Positions 18,801 to 26,132 of a stretch of DNA of 37,083 nt are shown piece by piece. This DNA is from UBA8190 sp003453695. GTDB lineage: Bacteria; Actinomycetota; Acidimicrobiia; Acidimicrobiales; UBA8190. Within the stretch, counting starts at the first letter, position 1, and the number at the start of each line of letters is the position of its first letter. The stretch covers positions 1-37,083 of the forward strand of contig DAIRBY010000029.1 in NCBI GenBank assembly GCA_036796975.1, read 5' to 3'. The notes beneath the pieces were generated by a model that made no database searches, had not been told where the DNA came from, and saw only the letters and a list, made by a program, of their open reading frames with translations. The translations under genes were made by a program, and so were the position numbers.

Positions 18801-19593
18801 CGCCGACGACCCCTTGGCCCGAGCCCAGCGACGCCGGAGACAGTCCCAACCCCCCGGTCGTCATGTACTCCACGACCTTCTGGCGATCCAATTCTGAAGC
18901 CGGGGCCTGCAACGCCATCCGTCCCAGGTACAGCACGGCGATCCGGTCGGCCACCGCGAAGACGTCGATGAGGTTGTGCGAGACGATCAGTACCGCCAGG
19001 CCGTGGTCCCGCAGGCGGCGGATCAGCTCGAGCACCTGGGTGGTCTGGGTCACGCCGAGCGCTGCCGTGGGCTCGTCCATGATGACAACCTTCGAGTTCC
19101 ACATCACCGCCTTGGCGACCGCCACCGACTGGCGCTGGCCGCCCGACAGCGATCCCACAGGCTGACGGATGGATTTCACGGTTGTCACACGCAGCCCGGC
19201 AAGGGTTGCGGCGGCGGCGCGCTCCATGTCGTTCTCGTCGAGCAGCCGGTGGCGAAGGCGCTCACGCCCGAGGAACATGTTCTGCACGATGTCGAGGTTG
19301 TCGGCCAGGGCGAGGTCCTGATACACGGTCTCTATGCCGAGCGCCGCGGCGTCATGCGCGTTGCGGATCCTCACCGGCCGGCCCTCGAAGTAGACGTGGC
19401 CCCGGTCGGGCTCGTGGGTCCCGGCGATGCACTTGATCAGGACGGACTTCCCCGCCCCGTTGTCGCCACACAAGGCGGTCACCGTCCCCGCCGGCACGTC
19501 GAGGTCGACGTCTGCGAGGGCCTGCACGGCGCCGAAGCTCTTGTAGACGCCCCGAACCTTCAGGCGGGGCTCCCCCCCGTTCGCCTCGGCCAT
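18787..19593 (-). CDS. Sugar ABC transporter ATP-binding protein, single-domain XylG/FrcA type
   Basis: 268 residues with one complete nucleotide-binding domain: Walker A GDNGAGKS (43-50), Q-loop Gln92, signature LSGGQRQ (149-155), Walker B VVIMDEP (169-175) and switch His206. Most carbohydrate importers of this class (RbsA, XylG) have two fused domains; here there is one, as in FrcA-type systems, so it would act as a homodimer with the permease. The ATG at 19593 is preferred over two ATGs at 19611 and 19614, because GAGGAAG lies 5-6 nt before it. Downstream it overlaps the permease gene. Confidence 0.9.
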   Translation of the reverse strand: MAEANGGEPRLKVRGVYKSFGAVQALADVDLDVPAGTVTALCGDNGAGKSVLIKCIAGTHEPDRGHVYFEGRPVRIRNAHDAAALGIETVYQDLALADNLDIVQNMFLGRERLRHRLLDENDMERAAAATLAGLRVTTVKSIRQPVGSLSGGQRQSVAVAKAVMWNSKVVIMDEPTAALGVTQTTQVLELIRRLRDHGLAVLIVSHNLIDVFAVADRIAVLYLGRMALQAPASELDRQKVVEYMTTGGLGLSPASLGSGQGVVGDGQD

Positions 19594-19698
19594 GTGCTCT
19601 TCCTCGTCCATCACGCTAGAGCATCGTGCCGCCGGAACGCGGGCCCGCCGCCGCAGAACGCGGCGGCGGTCCGGCTGGGCACACTTGGACCGGGATCC

Positions 19699-20970
19699 TT
19701 ACGGTGTGATCCCGGCCGCGGTGCACACGGCGTTACTCACTGCGGTGCACAGGGTTGACGCGTCGATGAACTTGTCCGAGATCACCGTCGAGGCCATGTT
19801 CGCCGTCGTCACCCAGACCGGGGTGAGCAGGGACGCCGGCTGTGCGCTGCCGGCCACGTTCTTGGGAGGCGTGGTCTGGGCGTTCACCAGCGCTGCGGGC
19901 GGGTGCTTCCCGGCACGCAGGATGGTGGCCAGGGCCACCGCATCCTGGGCTTCCTGGTAGATCGCCTTGTACACCGACCCACACTGGAAGCCTTGGAGGA
20001 TCCACTCCATGCCCTGGAGGGTGGCGTCCTGCCCGGTGGTGGGGATCTTCTTCGCACCCACGCCCTTGGCCTTCAGTGTGCCGATGACCACGTTGGCCAG
20101 GCCGTCATTGGCTTCGACCGTGGCGTTGATGTTGGGGTGGGCGGTGAACTGCTGTTGGAAGATCGTGGCGCCGGTGGCGTTGGTCCAGCCCGGCGTGATC
20201 TGGTCACCCACCAGCGTGTAGCCGGCGGCGTTCTTCAGGCCGGCGTTGAGCGTCCCGGAGGCGGTCGCGTACTGCTGTCCCCAGATCACGGAGTTGTAGC
20301 CCTGGGCGAAGGACACGGCGTTGGGGTCGGTGTCCTCACCACCGTTGAGCTGAAACACCTGCGGGTTGGAGACGTTCCACGAGGTCACGCAGTCCATGAA
20401 TCCCTTGCCGATCAGCTGACCAACCTTGAAGTTGTCGAAGCTCACGTAATAGGTGTTGGTCCCGGTGAACGTGGCCCTGTCGTAGCTGATGACCTGGACG
20501 CCGTGCGACTGGGCGTAGGACTGGATCTGGCCTCCGACCGTGGAGTCGATCGGGTCGAAGATGAGCACCTTCGCCCCCTCGGTGACATCCGCCTGGGCGT
20601 CGGCCAGCTCGGTGGCGTCCACGCCCTGGGCGTTGTCGATCTTGAAGTCGGCCGCCGAGTAGCCGGCCGTCTGGAAGGCCTTCGTCAGGTACGGGGCGTC
20701 GAAGTTGACGTACCGGGTCGAGGAGGTGGTGTCGGGAAGAATGACCCCGACCAAGCCCGAACCGGCCGCGGCGAGAGACTTGAGCTTGGGCATCTCGGTG
20801 AAGTTGACGTTGAACGAGCTGGTGCTCAGCCCGGCCGGGATCTCCCCGGATGCCGAGGTCGTGGTCGGCGACGCCGAGTTGCTGCTGCAGGCCGCCGTCA
20901 ACCCAGCCAGTGACAGGACCGCTACCACCACTCCGAGTCGATGCATGTGACCGGCGCCAAGAGGACGCAC
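19699..20970 (-). CDS. Sugar ABC transporter substrate-binding lipoprotein, XylF-like
   Basis: 423 residues from the GTG at 20970. A signal peptide ends in the lipobox LTAAC (about residues 24-28), so the mature protein should be lipid-anchored outside the membrane. The rest is a periplasmic-binding type I fold, with FDPIDSTVGGQIQSYAQSHG and VISYDRATF segments and a late EANDGLANVVIG segment typical of xylose-binding XylF. The start is debatable: the GTG at 20970 has AAGGAGG about 6 nt upstream and gives a normal signal peptide, while the ATG at 21015 has its own GGAGG and would add 15 residues rich in arginine. First gene of the importer operon. Confidence 0.88.
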   Translation of the reverse strand: MRPLGAGHMHRLGVVVAVLSLAGLTAACSSNSASPTTTSASGEIPAGLSTSSFNVNFTEMPKLKSLAAAGSGLVGVILPDTTSSTRYVNFDAPYLTKAFQTAGYSAADFKIDNAQGVDATELADAQADVTEGAKVLIFDPIDSTVGGQIQSYAQSHGVQVISYDRATFTGTNTYYVSFDNFKVGQLIGKGFMDCVTSWNVSNPQVFQLNGGEDTDPNAVSFAQGYNSVIWGQQYATASGTLNAGLKNAAGYTLVGDQITPGWTNATGATIFQQQFTAHPNINATVEANDGLANVVIGTLKAKGVGAKKIPTTGQDATLQGMEWILQGFQCGSVYKAIYQEAQDAVALATILRAGKHPPAALVNAQTTPPKNVAGSAQPASLLTPVWVTTANMASTVISDKFIDASTLCTAVSNAVCTAAGITP

Positions 20971-21275
20971 GAGGCCCTCCTTGTTCCGGCTTCTGCGACG
21001 GGACAAGATCCGCATTCAGGTTCCTCCCTCTCTGCCACCACCGACCGGCGGACCGGACAGCGGCAGACACCTACGTCGAATCCAGCTTGAATGTTGCGAC
21101 CGCGTTGCGTCAGGGACCAAAGTCCTGTTTTGCGGTGTCGGCGCGAGCGCTCACCGGCGCGGTTCTTCGTGAACCTCCTTTCCCCGACGACGGGCGCGCC
21201 TCGTGGCGCCCGGGGAGAAGATAGGCGCCGGACGGTCGCCGTGCTGCGGATCCGACGGGAGCGCCGGCGACGCGC
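20971..21275. other. Intergenic region upstream of the sugar importer operon
   Basis: 305 bp between the EEP-family stop and the binding-protein start, read on the minus strand. It holds two ribosome-binding sites (before 21015 and 20970), an imperfect inverted repeat CAGGGAC-CAAA-GTCCTG at 21111-21126, and an isolated AAAGGAGGT on the minus strand near 21172-21180 with no start codon at a useful distance. TTGGTC followed 18 nt later by CAACAT is the best promoter-like pair I see, and it is weak. The inverted repeat is a plausible operator. Confidence 0.5.
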
Positions 21276-22070
21276 TTAGGGCACGGCCAAGGTGGCCCGC
21301 ACCGGAAGGTGATCGGAGCCCTCGACGGCGAGCACGCTGCTGTCCACGACCCGAACCGACCGATTCACGAGGACGTGGTCGATCTGAAACAGCGGCCGCC
21401 ACGCCGGCCACGTCCTGCCCCGCACCGCCCGGGTCCATCCCGGGAGCATCATGCTGAGAGGCGGGCCCCACATGTTCATGTCCCCCATGAGCACCACCGG
21501 CGCCTCGATGTCTTGCAATAGGGATTGCAGGCGCCGCACGTGGACGGGAGAGCCGTGGCGGATGTGGGGCAGGTGGGTGCCCACCACCACGACCTCGGGG
21601 CCGCCCACCGTGACACGCAGGGCCACGCGGCGGACCCGGTCGCGCCCGATCCTCCCGAGGTCGAGCACGTCGGTGGCGGCGACGGGGAGGCGGGTGAGCA
21701 CGGCGATGCCGACCACCCCGCGCCGGCCGAGACGTCGGGTGCCCGGCCCCCGGCCCCCCGCCTCGACCCGCATGCCGAGCGCCTGGCGCCTGGCGCCGAG
21801 CGGGCCCCAGCCCGCCCCGGGGTGGGGGGGCACCGGGTAGCGACGGGCGGGCGCCACGGGCACGGCGGTGAGCCGGTACCCGAGGGCGGCGGCCACCTCC
21901 TCGGCTACTCCTTCTTGGGCCACCCCGCTCTCGTCGAGGGGGCTCCACGTCTCCTGCACGACCAGCACGTCTGCCTCGAGCCGGCGGCAGGCCTCGACCA
22001 CGTCGAAGGGGCGTCCCCACCCGTCGATCCCGCCGTGCACGTTGAAGCTGGCCACCGAGAACTCCGGCAT
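21276..22070 (-). CDS. Endonuclease/exonuclease/phosphatase (EEP) family protein
   Basis: 264 residues. Motifs of the DNase I/sphingomyelinase-like EEP fold are visible: ASFNVHGG (about 7-14), VVQETWSP (about 37-44), GTHLPHIRHG around 165-175, MGDMNMWGP around 195-203, QIDHVLVN around 230-237 and GSDHLPV near the C-terminus. These supply the metal-binding Glu and the catalytic Asp/His pairs. Members hydrolyse phosphodiesters in nucleic acids or lipids; there is no signal peptide, so a cytoplasmic role is likely. The ATG at 22070 is preceded by TAGCCT (plus-strand 22080-22085) at 9 nt. Substrate unknown. Confidence 0.85.
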   Translation of the reverse strand: MPEFSVASFNVHGGIDGWGRPFDVVEACRRLEADVLVVQETWSPLDESGVAQEGVAEEVAAALGYRLTAVPVAPARRYPVPPHPGAGWGPLGARRQALGMRVEAGGRGPGTRRLGRRGVVGIAVLTRLPVAATDVLDLGRIGRDRVRRVALRVTVGGPEVVVVGTHLPHIRHGSPVHVRRLQSLLQDIEAPVVLMGDMNMWGPPLSMMLPGWTRAVRGRTWPAWRPLFQIDHVLVNRSVRVVDSSVLAVEGSDHLPVRATLAVP

Positions 22071-22136
22071 CGGGCGGGCAGGCTACCCAGGGAGGTGGAT
22101 CTCAACCGGGGCTGCGGCGGTGCCGATATCTCCTGT

Positions 22137-22670
22137 GTGGAGGAGCCGGCCGTCGGAGGCCGCCGGGGGGACGCCGTCGAGAGCGGGGGCGACGCGCCAC
22201 GGCGGCGGCCCGAGGTGGCGCAGCTGGGCCGGATCGTCCCCTTCGCCGGGACCCCGCCGCGCCGTCCCGATCCGGTGCTGCGCTTCACCGATCCCGGACG
22301 GGCACCGGACGGGGCCTTCGTCTCCACCGCCATCGCCAACGGACGCCTGCGGACCGACCTCCTCCCGCCCAGGGATGCGTCGTGGGAGCAGGTCGAGGAG
22401 TTCGCCCTGACCTACGACGGTTATGCCTATTGGAGCCACGTGGCCGAGCTGGCGGGCCGGTCCCTCCAACAGTGGACCCGCACCGGCACCCTGCCCGACG
22501 ATCTCGACGAGCTGCGTGCCTGTCTGTTCTTCGAGGAGCGCCGCTGGCACCACTTCGGTGAGGAACCCCACGGGCGTGCGGCGCGCTACGTGGCGAGTCT
22601 CCTCGCCGCCATCACCTCAGCGGTCGAGGACGCTGAGAGTGTCCTGGAGGTCGCCGTCGCCGCCGGGTAG
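22137..22670 (+). CDS. Hypothetical protein, unassigned
   Basis: About 177 residues with coding-like composition from roughly 22240 onward. I do not recognise a family. The last 110 residues look well ordered, with aromatic and acidic positions such as ALTYDGYAYWSHVAEL, DDLDELRACLFFEERRWHH and a helical C-terminus. The protein is soluble and slightly acidic. The start is unclear: in-frame GTG codons are at 22095, 22137 and 22215, none with a good Shine-Dalgarno sequence. It diverges from the EEP gene, and its last 54 bp overlap the 3' end of the small minus-strand ORF, which makes one of the two 3' ends suspect. Confidence 0.55.
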   Translation: MEEPAVGGRRGDAVESGGDAPRRRPEVAQLGRIVPFAGTPPRRPDPVLRFTDPGRAPDGAFVSTAIANGRLRTDLLPPRDASWEQVEEFALTYDGYAYWSHVAELAGRSLQQWTRTGTLPDDLDELRACLFFEERRWHHFGEEPHGRAARYVASLLAAITSAVEDAESVLEVAVAAG

Positions 22671-22931
22671 CTGGCACTCGGCGCTGATCGTCACCGCGCC
22701 GGGAAGCCGGTCGCTGTCACCACCGCAATCGGCCAGGGCCGCCAGGGCGGCCGGACGCCGGTCAGGCGGCAGGTCGAACAGGGCGCGGGAAACGTGCAGG
22801 TACATACGACGGGCACCGCTCACTCGGGCCACCTCCTCATCGATCCTGGCTGTGGCACCGTGCTGTGCAGCCGGATGCCGGACCGTCAACGGGCCAGGTC
22901 CCTCGGGTCGCTCGGGATGAGACGCCCGCAT
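22617..22931 (-). CDS. Small hypothetical protein immediately downstream of the HNH lipoprotein
   Basis: A 104-residue open frame whose ATG (22931) comes 1 nt after the TAA stop of the HNH-motif lipoprotein gene. That spacing suggests translational coupling. Third codon positions are strongly GC-biased in the last 70 codons, as in real genes here. The central part (DEEVARVSGARRMYLHVSRA) is predicted helical, and the C-terminus has two cysteines. No family is recognised. It overlaps the convergent hypothetical gene by 54 bp. If the HNH protein were a toxin-like nuclease, this position would suit a partner or immunity protein, but nothing in the sequence shows that. Confidence 0.45.
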   Translation of the reverse strand: MRASHPERPEGPGPLTVRHPAAQHGATARIDEEVARVSGARRMYLHVSRALFDLPPDRRPAALAALADCGGDSDRLPGAVTISAECQLPGGDGDLQDTLSVLDR

Positions 22932-22932
22932 G

Positions 22933-23646
22933 TTAGCCAGGCCCGACCATCCCCCGCCGGGCGAGGGTCGTCGCCGTCGTCCAGTCCTCGGCGATGAGTG
23001 CCTGGGCGGCGACGAGAGGAAGGTGGGGACGGCCCTCCACCGCCGCGCACACGAGGTCGTGCAGCTCGAGCTCGACGACGTCCTTCGAGTTGGCGAAGCC
23101 GGGGCGCGGATGGTCGTCCGGCTCCGGCCACAGGTTGGCCACGGAGCTGGCACCGCCCAGGCCCAGCGGCACCAGGTGGTCGAGCTCGTACCCGGAGGAG
23201 GGCCCAGGCTCTGCGTAGGCGGAGAGCGCCACCTCTTTGAAGGGCTCGGTCACGGACTCGGGGGGGCGGACGCTCTCGCTGTAGCCACCGGCCCGACAGA
23301 TGGTGGAGGGCAGGTTCCCCTGGGTCACGGTCACGTCCACGGCGCCGGGCGTGCATCGTCCGTCCGGCAACACCGCCCCGTCGCGGGCTCGCCGCACGTG
23401 GCAGGCGCCCGGGAGCGGCGCCGTGCCCGACAACCCCGTCGAGCCCCACCCCGGGCCGTCCAGGCGCTGCACCGTGGCGGGCAGGCTCGAAGGAGCGCCG
23501 CGGCCCGCCGTGGCACCCGACGCGGCCGACACCGATGGCGCAGCCGGCGGTGAGCCCTCGCCTGCGGGCGGCCGGCCGCAGCACGCCAGGAGAAGCACAC
23601 AGGCCAGAGCGCCGGCCAGGCGCACGGTCGTTGCCGGGATCGCCAC
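22933..23646 (-). CDS. Lipoprotein with HNH-endonuclease-like motif
   Basis: 237 residues from the GTG at 23646. A signal peptide ends in LLLAC with a second Cys following, giving a lipobox near residues 18-22. Then comes a low-complexity Ala/Ser/Pro linker, and a C-terminal domain with YELDHLVPLGLGG, the NLWPEP segment and NSKDVVELELHDLVC, which is the DH...N...K/H layout of secreted HNH-type nucleases. Such proteins could degrade extracellular DNA, or may be inactive relatives. The GTG start is supported by TACCTT (plus-strand 23654-23659) 7 nt upstream. It diverges from the metallo-beta-lactamase gene across 91 bp and is followed directly by a small ORF. Confidence 0.72.
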   Translation of the reverse strand: MAIPATTVRLAGALACVLLLACCGRPPAGEGSPPAAPSVSAASGATAGRGAPSSLPATVQRLDGPGWGSTGLSGTAPLPGACHVRRARDGAVLPDGRCTPGAVDVTVTQGNLPSTICRAGGYSESVRPPESVTEPFKEVALSAYAEPGPSSGYELDHLVPLGLGGASSVANLWPEPDDHPRPGFANSKDVVELELHDLVCAAVEGRPHLPLVAAQALIAEDWTTATTLARRGMVGPG

Positions 23647-23653
23647 GGGCCCG

Positions 23654-23659
23654 AAGGTA
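23654..23659 (-). promoter_or_regulatory. -10-like hexamer of the HNH lipoprotein gene
   Basis: TACCTT on the minus strand, then a 7-nt spacer and the GTG at 23646. It is half of a divergent promoter pair with 23725-23730. Confidence 0.42.
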
Positions 23660-23724
23660 CAGAGCAGATGTGACAGGACGCACCGAGAAGGCGTGACGGG
23701 ACGCCCCGCGGCCGACACCGGTGC

Positions 23725-23730
23725 TACAAA
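23725..23730 (+). promoter_or_regulatory. -10-like hexamer of the metallo-beta-lactamase-fold gene
   Basis: TACAAA ends 7 nt before the GTG at 23738; there is no Shine-Dalgarno sequence. This spacing supports a leaderless transcript and fixes the start. Confidence 0.45.
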
Positions 23731-23737
23731 CAGCCCG

Positions 23738-24685
23738 GTGAGCCACAGCCCGCCCGACGACGAGGACGCCGGCAGCCTGCCTCCCCCGCGGGTCGAGGAG
23801 GTCGCCGACAAGGTGTTCGCCTACATCCAGCCCGACGGCACGTGGTGGATCAACAACACGGGCTTCGTGGTGGGTGACTCGGTGGTGCTGTGCGTCGACA
23901 CGTGCGCGACCGAACGACGGACGAGAGCGTTCCTCGACGCCGTGTCACTTCACGGGGGATCGGCACCGCGCCTGCTCGTGAACACCCACCACCACGGAGA
24001 CCACACCAACGGGAACTGGCTCATGCCCGAGGCGGCGGTGATCGCCCACCGCCGCTGTCGAGACGAGATGCTGCACCACGGCATCACCGATCCCACCGGC
24101 CTGTTCCAAGCCGTCGAGTGGGGCGAGCTGCACGTCCGGGCCCCGTTCATCACCTTCGAGGAGCGCCTCGACGTGTTCGTGGACGACCGCCTGGTCGAGC
24201 TGCATCACTTCGGGACGGCCGCCCACACCACCAACGACGTGGTGGCGTGGATGCCCGAAGAGCGGGTGCTGTTCGCCGGCGACCTGGCCTTCAACGGTGG
24301 CACGCCCTTCGTGCTCATGGGTTCGGTCGCCGGATCCTTGATCGTGCTCGACCGGTTGATCGAGCTGGACGCCGAGGTGGTGGTGCCCGGCCACGGCGCT
24401 CCCACCGGCCCGGAGGTGCTCGAGACGGTGGGCGCCTACCTGCGACTGGTGCAGCAGGCGGCCGGTGACGCCTTCTCGGCCGGGCTGAGCCCACTCGAGG
24501 CGGCGCGGCAGATCGATCTCGGCCCCTTCTCCGAGTTGACCGACTCCGAACGTCTGGCCGGCAACCTGCACCGGGCCTACGCCGAGTGCTCGGGCGCCCG
24601 CCCCGGCGCGGACATCGATCTGGCCGCCGCCTTCGCCGACATGCTCACCCTCAACGGCAACCGGCCACTGCGGTGTCTGGCATGA
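23738..24685 (+). CDS. Metallo-beta-lactamase fold hydrolase
   Basis: 315 residues. The metal-binding motif THHHGDHTNG (about residues 84-93) is complete; HFGTAAHTTND with GDLAFNGG provides the third-metal-ligand His and the bridging Asp, and VPGHGAP the last His. The family includes glyoxalase II-like thioesterases, lactonases and other hydrolases; the long C-terminal helical part after residue 240 is similar to that in actinobacterial MBL proteins of unknown substrate. No signal peptide is present. Upstream in-frame codons are read through the divergent lipoprotein gene and are not credible. Confidence 0.88.
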   Translation: MSHSPPDDEDAGSLPPPRVEEVADKVFAYIQPDGTWWINNTGFVVGDSVVLCVDTCATERRTRAFLDAVSLHGGSAPRLLVNTHHHGDHTNGNWLMPEAAVIAHRRCRDEMLHHGITDPTGLFQAVEWGELHVRAPFITFEERLDVFVDDRLVELHHFGTAAHTTNDVVAWMPEERVLFAGDLAFNGGTPFVLMGSVAGSLIVLDRLIELDAEVVVPGHGAPTGPEVLETVGAYLRLVQQAAGDAFSAGLSPLEAARQIDLGPFSELTDSERLAGNLHRAYAECSGARPGADIDLAAAFADMLTLNGNRPLRCLA

Positions 24686-24690
24686 CCCGG

Positions 24691-24781
24691 TAGCGTCAGC
24701 CCCGGCATGCACGGCAGCACGCTGCAGGTGGAGGAGGCGGAGGAGGCCGCCTCCGCGAGCTTCAGGACTCCTACAGCCTGT
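24691..24781 (+). other. Promoter-like hexamer, micro-ORF and palindrome after the MBL gene
   Basis: TAGCGT (24691-24696) is followed 10 nt later by an ATG at 24707 that opens a 30-codon frame ending at 24799. The frame has a Glu-rich middle and no known match. The DNA also contains GGAGGC...GCCTCC arms (about 24731-24754) and a perfect CTACAG-C-CTGTAG site (24771-24783). Whether any of it is expressed is unknown. Confidence 0.3.
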
Positions 24782-24836
24782 AGCCGGTCCGGCTTCTAAC
24801 CGGTCCGGCTTCTAACCGGTCCGGCCTTCAACCGGC
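24782..24836. repeat. 16-bp tandem repeat, about 3.4 copies
   Basis: Units AGCCGGTCCGGCTTCT (24782-24797), AACCGGTCCGGCTTCT (24798-24813) and AACCGGTCCGGCCTTC (24814-24829) are followed by a partial AACCGGC. The copies differ at one or a few bases. The array lies between the ends of two convergent genes and includes the stop codon of the oxidoreductase gene. Confidence 0.8.
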
Positions 24837-26042
24837 CACTCGTGGCGTGGGGACCGGTTCACGTAGCACGCAACGCGTGCCCCGGTAGATGGTGGGCATG
24901 CACTTGTTGCAGTGCACGCACAGCGACTCGGAAGAGGCGTCGGCCTGCCAGCGCGCCGGAAGGTCGGGCTGGCGCAGCAGGGCCCTGGCCATGGCCACGA
25001 AGGAGAAACCCTCGTCCAGAGCCCGCGCCGCGGTGTCGAGGCGGGTGATCCCGCCGAGAAGGACGAGCGGCATGCGCAGGGCGGCGCGGAACTGCCGGGC
25101 GTAGGGGAGGAAGAAGGCCTCCTCGAACGGATAGGACGGCATCATGCGGCGGGCGAGGAGGCGGAACCCGAGGCGCATCACCCTCGGCATGGTGGCCGCC
25201 ATCTCCTCCACCGGCGCCTCGCCCCGGAACAGGTACATGGGGTTGGCCAGCGAGCTGCCGCCGGTCAGCTCGAGGGCGTCGACCGTGCCGTCGGCTTCGA
25301 TGGCGCGGGCCACCTCCAGGCTGTCCTCGAGCCACAGGCCCCCGGGCACGCCGTCGGCCATGTTGAGCTTGGCGGTCACGGCCATGTGATCACCGGCCGC
25401 CTGGCGGACGTCGGCCAGCACCTGCCGGGGAAAACGGCTCCGGTGCTCCACGGTGCCGCCGTACTGGTCGCTGCGGGTGTTGAGCTTCGGGCTCAAGAAG
25501 GCGCTCAGCAGGTAGTTGTGTCCGAGGTGCACCTCGATCGAATCGAAGCCCGCCGCACGGAGCTGCTGCGCCCCGCGGGTGAAGTCGCCCCGCACCCTGG
25601 CCAGGTCGTCGTCGTCGGCGGCCTTGGTCCTGCGCATGGCCAGAGGGCTCCAGATGCGAGATGGTCCGAGGGCGGCGACCTTGGTGGAGGCGGGGTTGGC
25701 CACGGGACCGGCGTGGCCGAGTTGGGCGGCGGCGGCGGCGCCCTGTTGGTGAATGGCGTCGGCCAGGCGGGCCAGGCCGTCGGTCACCTCGTCGGGCCCG
25801 AGCACGACGGTCCGGCCGTCGGTGCTGCCCTCGACGGACACGGCGCAATAGGCCACCGTCGACATGCCCACTCCCCCGGCCGCCACCTCACGGTGGAAGG
25901 CGATCAGGTCGTCGGTCACGGCCCGGCGAGGCGAGCGCCCCTCGAAGGTGGCCGCCTTCACGATCCGGTTCCGCAACGTGATCGGGCCGAGCGTCGCCGG
26001 CTCGAACACCCCTCCCCCGATCCTGGGCGCGGCCTCGTCCAT
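24828..26042 (-). CDS. NADH:flavin oxidoreductase, Old Yellow Enzyme family
   Basis: 404 residues, a TIM-barrel FMN oxidoreductase. FEPATLGPITLRNRIV near the start is typical; AQLGHAGP (about 100) and the EVHLGHNYLLSAFLSPKLN segment (about 172-190) carry substrate- and FMN-binding residues, and RSDQYGG follows. The LLGGITRLD and FVAMARALLRQPDL segments bind the FMN phosphate. A C-terminal CVHCNKCMP motif is retained, as in this OYE-like subgroup. Substrates are usually activated alkenes; the natural one is unknown. The ATG at 26042 has TATGGT 11 nt upstream. The long frame upstream of it reads through the divergent GH15 gene and is rejected. The stop lies in the tandem repeat. Confidence 0.9.
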   Translation of the reverse strand: MDEAAPRIGGGVFEPATLGPITLRNRIVKAATFEGRSPRRAVTDDLIAFHREVAAGGVGMSTVAYCAVSVEGSTDGRTVVLGPDEVTDGLARLADAIHQQGAAAAAQLGHAGPVANPASTKVAALGPSRIWSPLAMRRTKAADDDDLARVRGDFTRGAQQLRAAGFDSIEVHLGHNYLLSAFLSPKLNTRSDQYGGTVEHRSRFPRQVLADVRQAAGDHMAVTAKLNMADGVPGGLWLEDSLEVARAIEADGTVDALELTGGSSLANPMYLFRGEAPVEEMAATMPRVMRLGFRLLARRMMPSYPFEEAFFLPYARQFRAALRMPLVLLGGITRLDTAARALDEGFSFVAMARALLRQPDLPARWQADASSESLCVHCNKCMPTIYRGTRCVLREPVPTPRVAG

Positions 26043-26118
26043 ATGCAGCCGGCACCATAGGCGCCGGGACCAGGCCGGCACAGGGGCCATGAGCCGGGAC
26101 CGGGGACGCTTCGCCGAG

Positions 26119-26124
26119 TAGCGT
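26119..26124 (+). promoter_or_regulatory. -10-like hexamer of the GH15 gene
   Basis: TAGCGT ends 8 nt before the ATG at 26133, without a Shine-Dalgarno sequence. It lies 60 bp from the minus-strand TATGGT (26054-26059) of the divergent oxidoreductase gene. Confidence 0.45.
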
Positions 26125-26132
26125 GCCCGGCG

